This document shows, piece by piece, positions 26,129-34,492 of a stretch of 41,965 bases of DNA (its first letter is position 1; the number at the start of each line of letters is the position of its first letter). The notes below the pieces were generated by a model that worked only from the letters and a program-made list of their open reading frames with translations, did no database searches and was not told the DNA's origin. The stretch lies in the NCBI GenBank assembly GCA_946487795.1, contig CAMLUN010000005.1, positions 1 to 41,965 on the forward strand, given 5' to 3'. This stretch comes from an uncultured Lactobacillus sp. (GTDB taxonomy: Bacteria > Bacillota > Bacilli > Lactobacillales > Lactobacillaceae). The translations under genes were made by a program, and so were the position numbers.

Positions 26129-28993
26129 GTGGCAAATGATAAGATCATAATTCATGGGGCACGGGCTCATAACCTAAAAAATATTGATATTACTATTCCG
26201 AAAAACAAGTTAGTCGTTGTAACTGGCCTATCGGGTTCTGGAAAGAGTTCTTTAGCTTTTGATACATTATATGCAGAAGGACAACGACGCTACGTGGAAA
26301 GTTTATCGGCTTATGCGCGGCAATTTTTAGGCCAGATGGATAAGCCAGATGTAGATTCGATTGACGGGTTATCTCCAGCAATTTCAATTGACCAAAAAAC
26401 AACATCCCATAATCCGCGTTCAACGGTCGGAACCGTGACTGAAATTAACGATTTTCTCCGCTTACTATGGGCACGGGTTGGTACACCAATTTGTCCGAAC
26501 GATAATATTCCAATTACTAGTCAGTCACCAGAACAAATGGTGGATCGGGTACTAGAATTGCCTGAACGGACACGTCTGCAAATTCTTTCGCCGGTTGTTC
26601 GTGATAAAAAGGGAACACAAAAGAAAGTCTTTGAAACAATTAAGCGTGAGGGATTTGTCCGAGTTCAAGTGGATGGCGAAACTTATGACCTTGATTCAGT
26701 CCCTGAATTAGATAAAAATAAAAAACATACGGTTAATGTCGTGATTGATCGAATCATCATCAAAGAGGGAATTAGGTCGCGGTTATTTGACTCCTTTGAA
26801 TCGGCTCTCCGCTTAAGCGATGGTTATGCAATTGCTGATGTGATTGGTGGAGACCCAATTCCATTTTCTGAACAATATGCCTGTCCCATTTGTGGATTTA
26901 CAGTTGGTGAATTAGAGCCACGGTTATTCTCCTTTAATGCTCCTACTGGTGCTTGTCCAGAATGTGAAGGGTTAGGATTGAAACTTGAAGTAGATATTGA
27001 TTTAGTGGTTCCTGACCGAACAAAGACCTTAAAAGAAAGGGCGATTGTTCCCTGGAATCCAATCTCATCGCAATACTATCCCCAAATGTTAGAACAATTC
27101 TGCAAGTCGGTTGGCATTGATATGGATACTCCTTTCAATAAGTTGCCTAAAAAGCAACAACAACAGATTTTGTACGGTAATGGTGAAACACCATTTCACT
27201 TCCATTATGAGAATGACTTTGGTGGCATTCGGGATGTCGATGTGCTATTTGAAGGTGTTATCAATAATATTAGCCGACGATACCGAGAGACCAACTCAGA
27301 TTTTACAAGGGAACAAATGAGAAAGTATATGACTGAGCTTCCATGTCCGGTTTGTCATGGTTACCGGCTAAACCAGCGGGCCTTAGCAGTAAAGATTGAT
27401 GGGCAAAATATCGGTGAAGTTTCCGCTTTATCAATTAGTGATTCCCTTGAATTCTTTAAGAGCATCAAACTTTCTGCACAAAAAAATGAAATTGCTAAGC
27501 CGATTTTAAAAGAAATCATTGATCGATTAACCTTTATGAAAAATGTTGGTGTTGAATATCTAACTTTAAGTCGCTCAGCACGAACTCTTTCGGGGGGAGA
27601 AGCTCAGCGAATTCGATTAGCAACCCAAATTGGTTCTAATTTATCAGGAGTAATGTATGTCCTTGATGAGCCGTCAATTGGACTTCATCAACGAGATAAT
27701 GACCGTTTGATTGAGTCGTTAAAGGCTATGCGTGACCTTGGTAATACACTTGTTGTTGTAGAACATGATGAAGATACAATGCGCGCGGCCGATTACATTG
27801 TTGATATTGGCCCTGGAGCTGGTGAAAATGGAGGCCAAGTGATGGCAGCCGGAACTCCTAAGCAAATTATGCGATCACGGAAATCCTTAACTGGCCAATA
27901 CTTATCAGGGAAAAAATTTATTCCAGTACCTCAAGAGCGTCGAGGAGGTAACGGTAAGAAAATTACTATTACAGGAGCAGCGGAAAATAACTTAAAGGAT
28001 ATTACAGTTGATTTTCCACTTGGTGAGTTTATTTGCGTAACGGGGGTTTCTGGTTCAGGGAAGTCAACCCTTGTTAATATGATTCTCAAAAGGGTCTTGG
28101 CACAAAAATTAAATAATAATTCAGCAAAGCCTGGCAAGTACAAGTCGATTAGCGGGGTCGAAAATATTGAGAAAGTTATCAATATTGATCAATCGCCAAT
28201 TGGTCGTACTCCACGAAGTAACCCTGCAACTTATACGGGAGTCTTTGATGACATCCGTGAATTATTTGCCCAAACCAACCAAGCTAAAATGCGTGGTTAT
28301 ACTAAGGGGCGTTTTAGCTTTAATGTTAAGGGTGGGCGTTGTGAAGCCTGCCGCGGGGACGGAATTATTAAAATTGAAATGAACTTCTTGCCAGATGTTT
28401 ATGTGCCATGTGAAGTTTGTCATGGAACACGTTATAATTCTGAAACACTTGAAGTTGAATACAAGGGCAAGAATATTGCTGAGGTCCTTAATATGACTGT
28501 TTCGGAAGCTCTTGAATTCTTTAGTGCGATTCCAAAAATTAAGCGCAAATTGCAAACTATTGAAGACGTTGGGCTGGGTTATGTTCACCTTGGTCAACCA
28601 GCAACTACCCTTTCAGGTGGAGAAGCTCAACGAATGAAATTAGCAGCTGAACTTCACCGGCAGTCTCACGGTAAGAGTTTCTATATTTTAGATGAGCCAA
28701 CTACTGGATTGCACATGGATGATATCAAGCGCTTATTAGCTGTCCTGCAGCGGTTAGTCGATATGGGAAATACTGTTTTAGTGATTGAACATGATTTAGA
28801 TGTTGTGAAATCAGCGGACTGGTTAATTGACCTTGGCCCTGAAGGAGGAGCTGGTGGAGGTAATGTTGTCGCTACCGGAACACCAGAGCAAGTAGCAGAA
28901 GTAAAGGGAAGCTACACTGGTAAATATTTAAAAGAGATGCTCGAACGTGATCAAAAATGGGCAGAAGAACGAGAAGCCAAGCAAAAAAAGTAG
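26129..28993 (+). CDS. uvrA: Excinuclease ABC subunit A
   Basis: 954 residues from GTG 26129 with AGAGGAGGG upstream. DNA-damage-sensing ABC ATPase. The first half has Walker [11 protein letters not shown], the zinc site CPICG...CPECEG and signature [16 protein letters not shown]. The second half has [10 protein letters not shown], zinc cysteines CEACRGDG...CEVCHG and [15 protein letters not shown], each with its own Walker B ([18 protein letters not shown]). It is 15 bases after uvrB, so the LexA-box promoter serves both. Its stop codon abuts the next promoter. Confidence 0.97.
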   Translation: MANDKIIIHGARAHNLKNIDITIPKNKLVVVTGLSGSGKSSLAFDTLYAEGQRRYVESLSAYARQFLGQMDKPDVDSIDGLSPAISIDQKTTSHNPRSTVGTVTEINDFLRLLWARVGTPICPNDNIPITSQSPEQMVDRVLELPERTRLQILSPVVRDKKGTQKKVFETIKREGFVRVQVDGETYDLDSVPELDKNKKHTVNVVIDRIIIKEGIRSRLFDSFESALRLSDGYAIADVIGGDPIPFSEQYACPICGFTVGELEPRLFSFNAPTGACPECEGLGLKLEVDIDLVVPDRTKTLKERAIVPWNPISSQYYPQMLEQFCKSVGIDMDTPFNKLPKKQQQQILYGNGETPFHFHYENDFGGIRDVDVLFEGVINNISRRYRETNSDFTREQMRKYMTELPCPVCHGYRLNQRALAVKIDGQNIGEVSALSISDSLEFFKSIKLSAQKNEIAKPILKEIIDRLTFMKNVGVEYLTLSRSARTLSGGEAQRIRLATQIGSNLSGVMYVLDEPSIGLHQRDNDRLIESLKAMRDLGNTLVVVEHDEDTMRAADYIVDIGPGAGENGGQVMAAGTPKQIMRSRKSLTGQYLSGKKFIPVPQERRGGNGKKITITGAAENNLKDITVDFPLGEFICVTGVSGSGKSTLVNMILKRVLAQKLNNNSAKPGKYKSISGVENIEKVINIDQSPIGRTPRSNPATYTGVFDDIRELFAQTNQAKMRGYTKGRFSFNVKGGRCEACRGDGIIKIEMNFLPDVYVPCEVCHGTRYNSETLEVEYKGKNIAEVLNMTVSEALEFFSAIPKIKRKLQTIEDVGLGYVHLGQPATTLSGGEAQRMKLAAELHRQSHGKSFYILDEPTTGLHMDDIKRLLAVLQRLVDMGNTVLVIEHDLDVVKSADWLIDLGPEGGAGGGNVVATGTPEQVAEVKGSYTGKYLKEMLERDQKWAEEREAKQKK

Positions 28994-29022
28994 TTGCAAT
29001 CTAATTCTTCTAATGGTATTCT
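28994..29022 (+). promoter_or_regulatory. Promoter of the steT leader
   Basis: TTGCAA (28994-28999), a 17-bp spacer and TATTCT (29017-29022), with TGG just before the -10 (extended -10). It begins on the base after the uvrA stop. The transcript would start near 29029. Confidence 0.7.
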
Positions 29023-29058
29023 AATAAAAATCAACGTACACGAAACGAGGGAAAAGAA

Positions 29059-29130
29059 ATGTTATTTTTTAATAATCAGAATCAACAGTTTTCTTCCTCC
29101 TCAGCCTCTAACTCTATTAAGGCTGAGTGA
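29059..29130 (+). CDS. Leader peptide rich in serine codons
   Basis: A 23-residue open frame with GAGGG (29047-29051) eight bases before its ATG. After MLFFNNQNQQF come codons 12-19: four serines in a row, then Ala, Ser, Asn, Ser; it ends IKAE and TGA at 29128-29130. The serine codons (29092-29115) lie over the 5' arm of the first hairpin and the stop codon lies at its 3' arm, the layout of amino-acid leader peptides. It precedes an exchanger related to SteT (Ser/Thr). No database support was sought. Confidence 0.55.
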   Translation: MLFFNNQNQQFSSSSASNSIKAE

Positions 29131-29233
29131 TTTTGGTGTACCCAATCAATAGGTTTATACAGACTCGGGTTCTCTATTAATCATTTGGCGTGACCAAATT
29201 GCATTAATAGGTGATATCCCGGGTTTTTATTTT
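29100..29233 (+). promoter_or_regulatory. Predicted transcription attenuator of steT
   Basis: Four segments can pair in exclusive ways. 1:2 is CTCAGCCT (29100-29107) with AGGCTGAG (29120-29127). 2:3 is CTGAGT (29123-29128) with ACTCGG (29163-29168). 3:4 is ACTCGGG (29163-29169) with CCCGGGT (29218-29224), enclosing CTATTAAT/ATTAATAG and ATTTGG/CCAAAT and followed by TTTTATTTT, a strong terminator. A ribosome stalled on the serine codons would cover segment 1 and favour 2:3; one that reaches the stop covers segment 2 and favours 3:4. Confidence 0.55.
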
Positions 29234-29261
29234 GCCTAATATTAAGAATGGAGGAATGATG

Positions 29262-30593
29262 ATGAATCAACAGCCAACAGATGAACTAAAAAGGTCGCTT
29301 GGATTCTGGTCCGCTATTTCGATTGTTATTGGGACAATTATTGGATCGGGAATATTCTTTAAACAAGGATCTGTTCTTGATAGCGCTGGCACATCTACTC
29401 TTGCAATTGCAGCCTGGGTATTTGGAGGAATTATTACTTTAACTGGTGGATTAACAGTGGCGGAAATTGGTGCCCAAATGCCATATACCGGGGGACTATA
29501 TGTCTATATTGAAAACTTATATGGCCGCCTTTTAGGATTTTTAGCCGGGTGGATGCAAGTAATTGTTTATGGGCCAGCAATTATTGCTTCAGTTGCCGGA
29601 TTTATGAGTATTTTAATGGCAAACTTCTTTGGTTTAGGAACCCAGTGGCGAATACCTTTAGCAGTGATTACAGTGATTGCCATTGGCGTAATGAACCTTT
29701 TTGAAAATAAAGTTGGGGCAATTTTTTCGATTATCACGACTGCTGGAAAAATGATTCCAATTGCGGCAATTATTATCTTTGGTTTGTTCTGGGGGCATCA
29801 AGATGCTTTTGGTCAAACGGTTACCGAAATTCACCAATCAACTGGTGGGTTTGGGGTAGCAGTTTTAGCAACCTTATTTGGTTATGATGGTTGGATTTTA
29901 ATCGCAAACCTTGGGGGAGAAATGAAAAATCCCCAAAAATTATTGCCACGAGCTATTATTTTAGGGATTACTGCTGTTCTTATTATTTATACTTTAATTA
30001 CTGTTGGGATTCTTAAGTTCCTTCCAGTTAACACTATTCATCGGCTAGGTGAAAATGCAACTGCATACTTAGCGGTGAAAGCTTTTGGCGCAATTGGAGG
30101 AAAATTGCTGTCAGCCGGAATTATTATTTCGATGATGGGGACTTTGAACGGGAAAATGATTACTTTCCCCCGGATTGTATACGCAATGGCGCGTCGTCAT
30201 GATTTGCCATTCTCACGCTATCTCGCATATATCACGCCAAAGGGTAAGTCACCAGTAGTCGCAACGATGTTTATTATCATTCTTGCAACGGTTATGATGT
30301 TCTTCTTTGACCCTGATCACTTATCAGATTTGTGTGTGTTTACCGTTTATTGTTTCTATCTTTTAGCATTCTTTGGGATCTTCATTTTAAGACATAAGAA
30401 TAAGGGACCGCGCCCATTCAGCACACCGCTTTACCCCTTAGTGCCAATTATTGCGATTGCTGGTGGAATCTTTGTCCTCGTAAGTGAAGTTATGAATGAT
30501 CCTGCTGGTGTAATTCTTTTTATTGGAATCGTCATCGTAGGATTACCAATCTTATATATTGTTAAACGAATGGATCAACGACGGATGCATTAA
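29262..30593 (+). CDS. APC-family amino-acid exchanger (SteT/LAT-like)
   Basis: 443 residues from ATG 29262, the third of three adjacent in-frame ATGs, best spaced from GGAGGA (29250-29255). It is a 12-helix APC permease: the first helix carries GTIIGSGIF, the substrate-carboxylate-binding motif of the superfamily, and helix 6 has TLFGYDGWILIANLGGEMKNP, as in LAT-type exchangers such as Bacillus SteT (serine/threonine). Substrate is inferred from this resemblance and from the serine codons in the leader peptide. Other neutral amino acids are possible. A terminator follows. Confidence 0.85.
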   Translation: MNQQPTDELKRSLGFWSAISIVIGTIIGSGIFFKQGSVLDSAGTSTLAIAAWVFGGIITLTGGLTVAEIGAQMPYTGGLYVYIENLYGRLLGFLAGWMQVIVYGPAIIASVAGFMSILMANFFGLGTQWRIPLAVITVIAIGVMNLFENKVGAIFSIITTAGKMIPIAAIIIFGLFWGHQDAFGQTVTEIHQSTGGFGVAVLATLFGYDGWILIANLGGEMKNPQKLLPRAIILGITAVLIIYTLITVGILKFLPVNTIHRLGENATAYLAVKAFGAIGGKLLSAGIIISMMGTLNGKMITFPRIVYAMARRHDLPFSRYLAYITPKGKSPVVATMFIIILATVMMFFFDPDHLSDLCVFTVYCFYLLAFFGIFILRHKNKGPRPFSTPLYPLVPIIAIAGGIFVLVSEVMNDPAGVILFIGIVIVGLPILYIVKRMDQRRMH

Positions 30594-30598
30594 TATTT

Positions 30599-30625
30599 AA
30601 GGCTGAGTTTGACTTGGCCTTTTTT
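30599..30625 (+). terminator. Terminator after the amino-acid exchanger
   Basis: AAGGC/GCCTT outer stem with GAGT/ACTT inner stem and a T-run. Confidence 0.8.
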
Positions 30626-30656
30626 GTTGCTTAAATAAGACACACCCGGCTTGATG

Positions 30657-30665
30657 TGATAAAAT
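30657..30665 (+). promoter_or_regulatory. Extended -10 upstream of rapZ
   Basis: TGATAAAAT (30657-30665) is an extended -10, 36 bases before the rapZ ATG. The -35 is poor (AAGACA, 30637-30642). Confidence 0.5.
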
Positions 30666-30700
30666 AGTTGGGTAGCTGTATGCGAAAAGAGGAACTAGTG

Positions 30701-31573
30701 ATGGTAGATAAAAAATTAAAAGTAGTAATTATTACAGGGATGAGTGGTGCGGGGAAAACCGTTGCCGTTCATAGCTTAGAAGATTTAGGATATTTCGTAA
30801 TTGATAACATGCTTCCTGGATTGGCAGAACGTTTTGTTGATGTGATAGAAGATTCGAGAGAGTTTGATAAAATCGCCATGGTAATGGATATGCGTTCACG
30901 CGGATTTTACGATGAGGTTTTACCAAACTTTGAAAAACTGAAAAAACGGGCTGATTTAGATGTGAAACTACTCTTCTTAGATGCTAATGATGTCACGTTA
31001 ATTTCACGTTATAAGGAAACAAGACGTTCTCATCCCTTATCTCCACAAGGTCGGATACTTGATGGGGTAGAATTAGAACGAAAGCTTTCAACAGATCTTA
31101 AGAGTCAAGCGGATATAGTAATTGACACCACTAATGTGACACCACGAAATCTAAAGTTAAGGCTTAATAAATTATTCGGACATGGTGAAGGTAATGACTT
31201 TTATGTTGAAGTAATGTCATTTGGGTTTAAATATGGGTTGCCACTTGATGCGGATATCGTAATGGATGTTCGTTTCCTCCCTAATCCATTCTATATTCCA
31301 GAATTAAAGCACTTAACGGGAAATGATCCAGCTGTTCAAAATTATGTTATGCAGAGTCCGCTGGCTAAGGAATTTTACCAGCATTTACGGTCGCTCTTAG
31401 AGATTGCTCTTCCGGGTTACATTAAGGAGGGAAAGAGCAGCCTGACCATTGCAATTGGGTGTACGGGTGGTCAACACCGGTCCGTAACTATTGCTAACAA
31501 ATTATCTGCTGATTTAAAAGAAAAGGGATATAAAGTAAATACTTACCATCGCGATATTGAGAAGGCAAAGTAA
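30701..31573 (+). CDS. rapZ: RapZ-family RNase adaptor / nucleotide-binding protein (YvcJ)
   Basis: 290 residues from ATG 30701 (AAAGAGGAAC upstream; a longer TTG start lacks a ribosome site and is next to the -10). Walker A GMSGAGKT is at residues 13-20. The C-terminal domain contains the conserved IGCTGGQHRSV. In Escherichia coli RapZ senses glucosamine 6-phosphate and guides RNase E; in Bacillus YvcJ binds GTP and a role in competence and envelope metabolism is reported, but the molecular role is less clear. First gene of the conserved rapZ-yvcK-whiA operon. Confidence 0.95.
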   Translation: MVDKKLKVVIITGMSGAGKTVAVHSLEDLGYFVIDNMLPGLAERFVDVIEDSREFDKIAMVMDMRSRGFYDEVLPNFEKLKKRADLDVKLLFLDANDVTLISRYKETRRSHPLSPQGRILDGVELERKLSTDLKSQADIVIDTTNVTPRNLKLRLNKLFGHGEGNDFYVEVMSFGFKYGLPLDADIVMDVRFLPNPFYIPELKHLTGNDPAVQNYVMQSPLAKEFYQHLRSLLEIALPGYIKEGKSSLTIAIGCTGGQHRSVTIANKLSADLKEKGYKVNTYHRDIEKAK

Positions 31574-31588
31574 AGAGGAGTTTTAATT

Positions 31589-32575
31589 ATGTTGCATAAA
31601 CCAAAGATTGTAGTGATTGGCGGAGGAACTGGTCTACCGGTTGTCCTTCGTGGATTGCGCGATCAAAATGTTGATGTTACGGCAGTCGTAACAGTAGCTG
31701 ATGATGGTGGTTCTTCAGGAATTTTACGAAACTATATTAACGTGGTTCCACCTGGTGATATTAGAAACGGTTTAGTTGCGTTATCAGAATTACCTGATCT
31801 CGAACTTGATATTTTTCAATATCGTTTTAAGAGTAGTGACCAGTTCTTTGCCGGGCATGCGATTGGTAATTTAATTATTTCTGCTTTGTCTGAAATGAAG
31901 GGTGGTATTTTTACCGCTGTTCAAGAGTTATCAGAAATGATGAAGATTAATGGACATATTTATCCTGTTGCTAATGAGCCGTTGACCTTAAATGCTGAAT
32001 TTACAGACGGTACAAAGTTAAGTGGTGAATCGGAAATAACGGCTGCCCATAAGCAAATTAAACGGGTCTGGGTAACACCTTCTAAGGATAATGATGGGCA
32101 TCCTGCTCGTCCTGTGTCAGAGGTTATAACAGCAATAAAGAACGCAGATCAAATTGTCCTTGGCCCTGGAAGCTTATTTACTAGCATCCTGCCAAACTTG
32201 ATGATTTCTGAAGTAGGGCAAGCTGTTTACGAAAGTAAGGCTGAAGTTGTCTATATTTGCAATATTATGACGCAAAAAGGTGAAACGGATAACTTTACAG
32301 ATGCTGATCATGTTCGGGTATTAAACCATCACCTTGGGAAGAATTTTATTAATACGGTCTTAGTCAATATTCAACCTGTTCCAGAAAATTATCTTGATTT
32401 TCAGGAATGGAATGAAATTTCTCAACCAGTTAAGCATGATTTCCAAGGACTACGAGCACAGCATTGTCGTGTAATTAGTTCAAATTTTCTGCGGCTAAAA
32501 GACAATGGTGCCTTCCATGATCGCGATAAAGTTGTAGCAGAATTAATGAATCGACTTCACCAAGTTCACGAGTAG
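31589..32575 (+). CDS. yvcK: YvcK, gluconeogenesis and morphogenesis factor
   Basis: 328 residues. CofD-like Rossmann fold beginning [19 protein letters not shown], followed by [13 protein letters not shown] and [13 protein letters not shown], the family signatures that bind a UDP-sugar. In Bacillus YvcK is needed for growth on gluconeogenic carbon and for correct localisation of PBP1. The ATG follows AAAGAGGAG. It sits 15 bases after rapZ and 18 before whiA, so the three are one transcript. Confidence 0.95.
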   Translation: MLHKPKIVVIGGGTGLPVVLRGLRDQNVDVTAVVTVADDGGSSGILRNYINVVPPGDIRNGLVALSELPDLELDIFQYRFKSSDQFFAGHAIGNLIISALSEMKGGIFTAVQELSEMMKINGHIYPVANEPLTLNAEFTDGTKLSGESEITAAHKQIKRVWVTPSKDNDGHPARPVSEVITAIKNADQIVLGPGSLFTSILPNLMISEVGQAVYESKAEVVYICNIMTQKGETDNFTDADHVRVLNHHLGKNFINTVLVNIQPVPENYLDFQEWNEISQPVKHDFQGLRAQHCRVISSNFLRLKDNGAFHDRDKVVAELMNRLHQVHE

Positions 32576-32593
32576 TTAGGAGACTGATGCTAG

Positions 32594-33535
32594 ATGTCAT
32601 ATGCAAGCGAAGTAAAGAAAGAATTAACGGGAATTACTGTTCATCGGGATAATGCAAAGGCAGAATTGATGGCCCTTATTCGGATGAACGGGTCGATTGG
32701 CATTGCTGACCACCAGTTAGTTTTGAATGTTCAGACTGAAAACCCGGCAATTGCGCGACGAATCTATTCACTTTTAAAACAATTTTACGGGGTAGAAAGT
32801 GAAATCGTGGTTCGTCGTAAAATGAAATTAAAAAAGAATAACCAATATATAGTTCGCTTACGCTATCATGCACAACATGTCTTAGATGATCTTGGTATTT
32901 TACAAAATTATCAAATTAAAGAACAAGTACCTGTAGAATTACTTAAGGATGAATGGATGGTCCGTTCATATCTAAGAGGTGCGTTTTTAGCGGGGGGATC
33001 AGTGAATAATCCTGAAACTTCTCGCTACCACTTGGAGATATACTCCCTTTATGAAGAACATAATGAGATCATTGCTCAGATGATGAACAAGTTTGGTTTG
33101 AATGCTCAAACAACCGCTCGCCGTAGTGGTTTTATCGTTTACTTGAAAGAAGCCGAAAAAATTGCGGATTTTATGTCATTAATTGGTGCAACTAATTCAA
33201 TGCTTCAATTTGAGAATGTTCGAATTGTACGAGATATGCGGAATTCAGTTAACCGATTAGTAAATTGTGAAAATGCTAACCTGAATAAGATTGCGAATGC
33301 GTCAACGCACCAAATCGAAAATATTGAATTTATTGATTCACGAGTAGGTCTTAACAGCTTACCTGATAAGTTGCGGGAAATTGCAGAAACGCGATTAGCC
33401 CATCAAGAGGTTAGTCTAAAAGAATTAGGGGAATTGGTTCCTGGTGGTCCAATTTCCAAGTCGGGTGTTAACCATCGTTTACGTAAATTGAATGCTTATG
33501 CTGATGAGTTGCGTGCATCGCAGGTTAAACAATAA
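32594..33535 (+). CDS. whiA: WhiA, DNA-binding cell-division regulator
   Basis: 313 residues. The N-terminal part resembles a LAGLIDADG homing endonuclease fold without nuclease activity ([17 protein letters not shown] type segment: [16 protein letters not shown]). The C-terminal part has a helix-turn-helix ([26 protein letters not shown], about residues 275-300). WhiA affects cell division and chromosome segregation in Firmicutes and sporulation in actinobacteria. AGGAG precedes the ATG with long spacing. Last gene of the operon, closed by the structured repeat/terminator at 33538. Confidence 0.95.
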   Translation: MSYASEVKKELTGITVHRDNAKAELMALIRMNGSIGIADHQLVLNVQTENPAIARRIYSLLKQFYGVESEIVVRRKMKLKKNNQYIVRLRYHAQHVLDDLGILQNYQIKEQVPVELLKDEWMVRSYLRGAFLAGGSVNNPETSRYHLEIYSLYEEHNEIIAQMMNKFGLNAQTTARRSGFIVYLKEAEKIADFMSLIGATNSMLQFENVRIVRDMRNSVNRLVNCENANLNKIANASTHQIENIEFIDSRVGLNSLPDKLREIAETRLAHQEVSLKELGELVPGGPISKSGVNHRLRKLNAYADELRASQVKQ

Positions 33536-33537
33536 AA

Positions 33538-33713
33538 AACCTTTGAGGGGACTGTGACATAAGTTAAGTTACTTTCATAAAAAGCAAATACGCAGTACAA
33601 CAACGGCCTCTAATGTCCGGTAAAGCCGAACGTTAGAGGCCTATTGTTGCTTGCGGGGGCTCGAAAACGAAGTCACAAGTGACTTCTGTCTCGCTCCCCT
33701 CAAAGGTTTTATT
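33538..33713 (+). repeat. Structured two-hairpin element, copy 1, doubling as the whiA terminator
   Basis: The outer 14-bp stem is AACCTTTGAGGGGA (33538-33551) with TCCCCTCAAAGGTT (33695-33708), followed by TTATTTTAT. Inside are hairpin A (33598-33649; GGCCTCTAA/TTAGAGGCC and CGG/CCG around a TAAAG loop) and hairpin B, whose core is the perfect palindrome AAGTCACAAGTGACTT (33670-33685), preceded by CTTGCGGGGG. The same architecture recurs at 41785-41915. It is probably transcribed as the tail of the whiA mRNA. Not recognised as a named RNA family. Confidence 0.75.
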
Positions 33714-33733
33714 TTATCTTCTTTAAGTGAAAT

Positions 33734-33847
33734 TTATTTCTTATTTATACTTTCGCTAATTAGTGCTAATTCAGCTGCTGCGCATTCTTGATCTAATTCG
33801 TTCCAGTTAGCGGTAACGTTAAAAACGTTTAATTTATTTACTGACAT
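33734..33847 (-). CDS. Small 37-residue protein of unknown function
   Basis: On the minus strand an ATG at 33847 follows AAGGAGGATGTTATA, a near-ideal ribosome site, and opens 37 codons to TAA at 33734-33736. The protein begins MSVNKLNVFNVTANWNELD and ends with an alanine-rich ECAAAELALI and ESINKK; it has a single cysteine and no hydrophobic or double-glycine leader. A promoter (TTAACT, 17 bp, TATGAT) lies upstream on the same strand. No similarity is recalled. A regulatory or secreted peptide is possible, but there is no transporter or modifying gene next to it. Confidence 0.65.
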   Translation of the reverse strand: MSVNKLNVFNVTANWNELDQECAAAELALISESINKK

Positions 33848-33899
33848 TATAACATCCTCCTTGACCTTATACCTTTATTCTTTTTCATCTACATTTTGT

Positions 33900-33928
33900 A
33901 TCATACTACAATTGGTCTAAAAAGTTAA
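33900..33928 (-). promoter_or_regulatory. Minus-strand promoter of the 37-residue protein
   Basis: Read on the minus strand: TTAACT (33928-33923), a 17-bp spacer, TATGAT (33905-33900). It gives a leader of about 45 bases to the ATG at 33847. Confidence 0.65.
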
Positions 33929-34090
33929 CTGTTATAATATCAGTATTTGAAGAATGTTTTTATAGATCGGTATAGTTAGATTGCTGAAATTACTAATGTA
34001 ATAGCAAAGTTAATCGTTTATCAAAGTTAGATAAATTGTTAAATTTTGGAAATGGCATTCACGGGATAGTTGTTTTGGATTAAGGGAGAC

Positions 34091-34119
34091 TTGCTTTTTA
34101 AAACAATGACCGGTATAAT
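34091..34119 (+). promoter_or_regulatory. Promoter of the 43-residue basic protein
   Basis: TTGCTT (34091-34096), a 17-bp spacer and a perfect TATAAT (34114-34119). The stretch 33930-34080 before it has another TATAAT at 33933 without a good -35 and no gene that can be supported. Confidence 0.75.
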
Positions 34120-34166
34120 TGGAACGTTAATTAATTTACGTTTAATATTAAAGGAGGCAAAGTAAC

Positions 34167-34298
34167 ATGCGTAAAGCACACCCATACGGCGTACAAGGCC
34201 GTCGCCCAATCGCTTCAAAGTACAAGCGAGCATTAAAAGAAAAGAAGATCGAAGCTATTCGTAAGTGGGCTAAGGAAAAGCCAGCTGAAGAAAAGTAA
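34167..34298 (+). CDS. Small basic 43-residue protein
   Basis: ATG 34167 follows AAAGGAGGCAAAG. The protein begins MRKAHPYGVQGRRPIASKYK and continues as a lysine-, glutamate- and alanine-rich helix (KEKKIEAIRKWAKEKPAEEK). It has a strong promoter and a perfect terminator, so it is a short, well-expressed unit. Its size and basic charge resemble small ribosome- or nucleic-acid-associated proteins, but no family is recognised. Codon use (AAG, GAA, CGT) is of the highly expressed kind. Confidence 0.8.
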   Translation: MRKAHPYGVQGRRPIASKYKRALKEKKIEAIRKWAKEKPAEEK

Positions 34299-34308
34299 TT
34301 CAGTCTAT

Positions 34309-34346
34309 AAGAGCTATGCAATTCAGTGCATAGCTTTTATTTTTTA
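34309..34346 (+). terminator. Terminator after the 43-residue protein
   Basis: AAGAGCTATGCA pairs with TGCATAGCTTTT around ATTCAG, followed by ATTTTTT. Confidence 0.9.
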
Positions 34347-34492
34347 ATAAAAAGAAAAAACGAAAGCATCAATTAATAAGATTCCTCTTTTAAAAATAAC
34401 GTTTTAATGTTTTATACACTAATGCGATATTTTATATGTTAAAATATAAGTAAGCGCCTACATAAAGTGTCATTTATAAAAGAGGTGACAGT

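Noticed and set aside
33930..34080. Further gene or promoter around TATAAT at 33933
   Set aside because: No -35 at proper spacing and no open frame with a ribosome site follows on the plus strand.
34448..34462. cre site upstream of the UhpT-like gene
   Set aside because: AAGTAAGCGCCTACA has two mismatches at defined positions of the consensus; kept only as a note in the gene entry.
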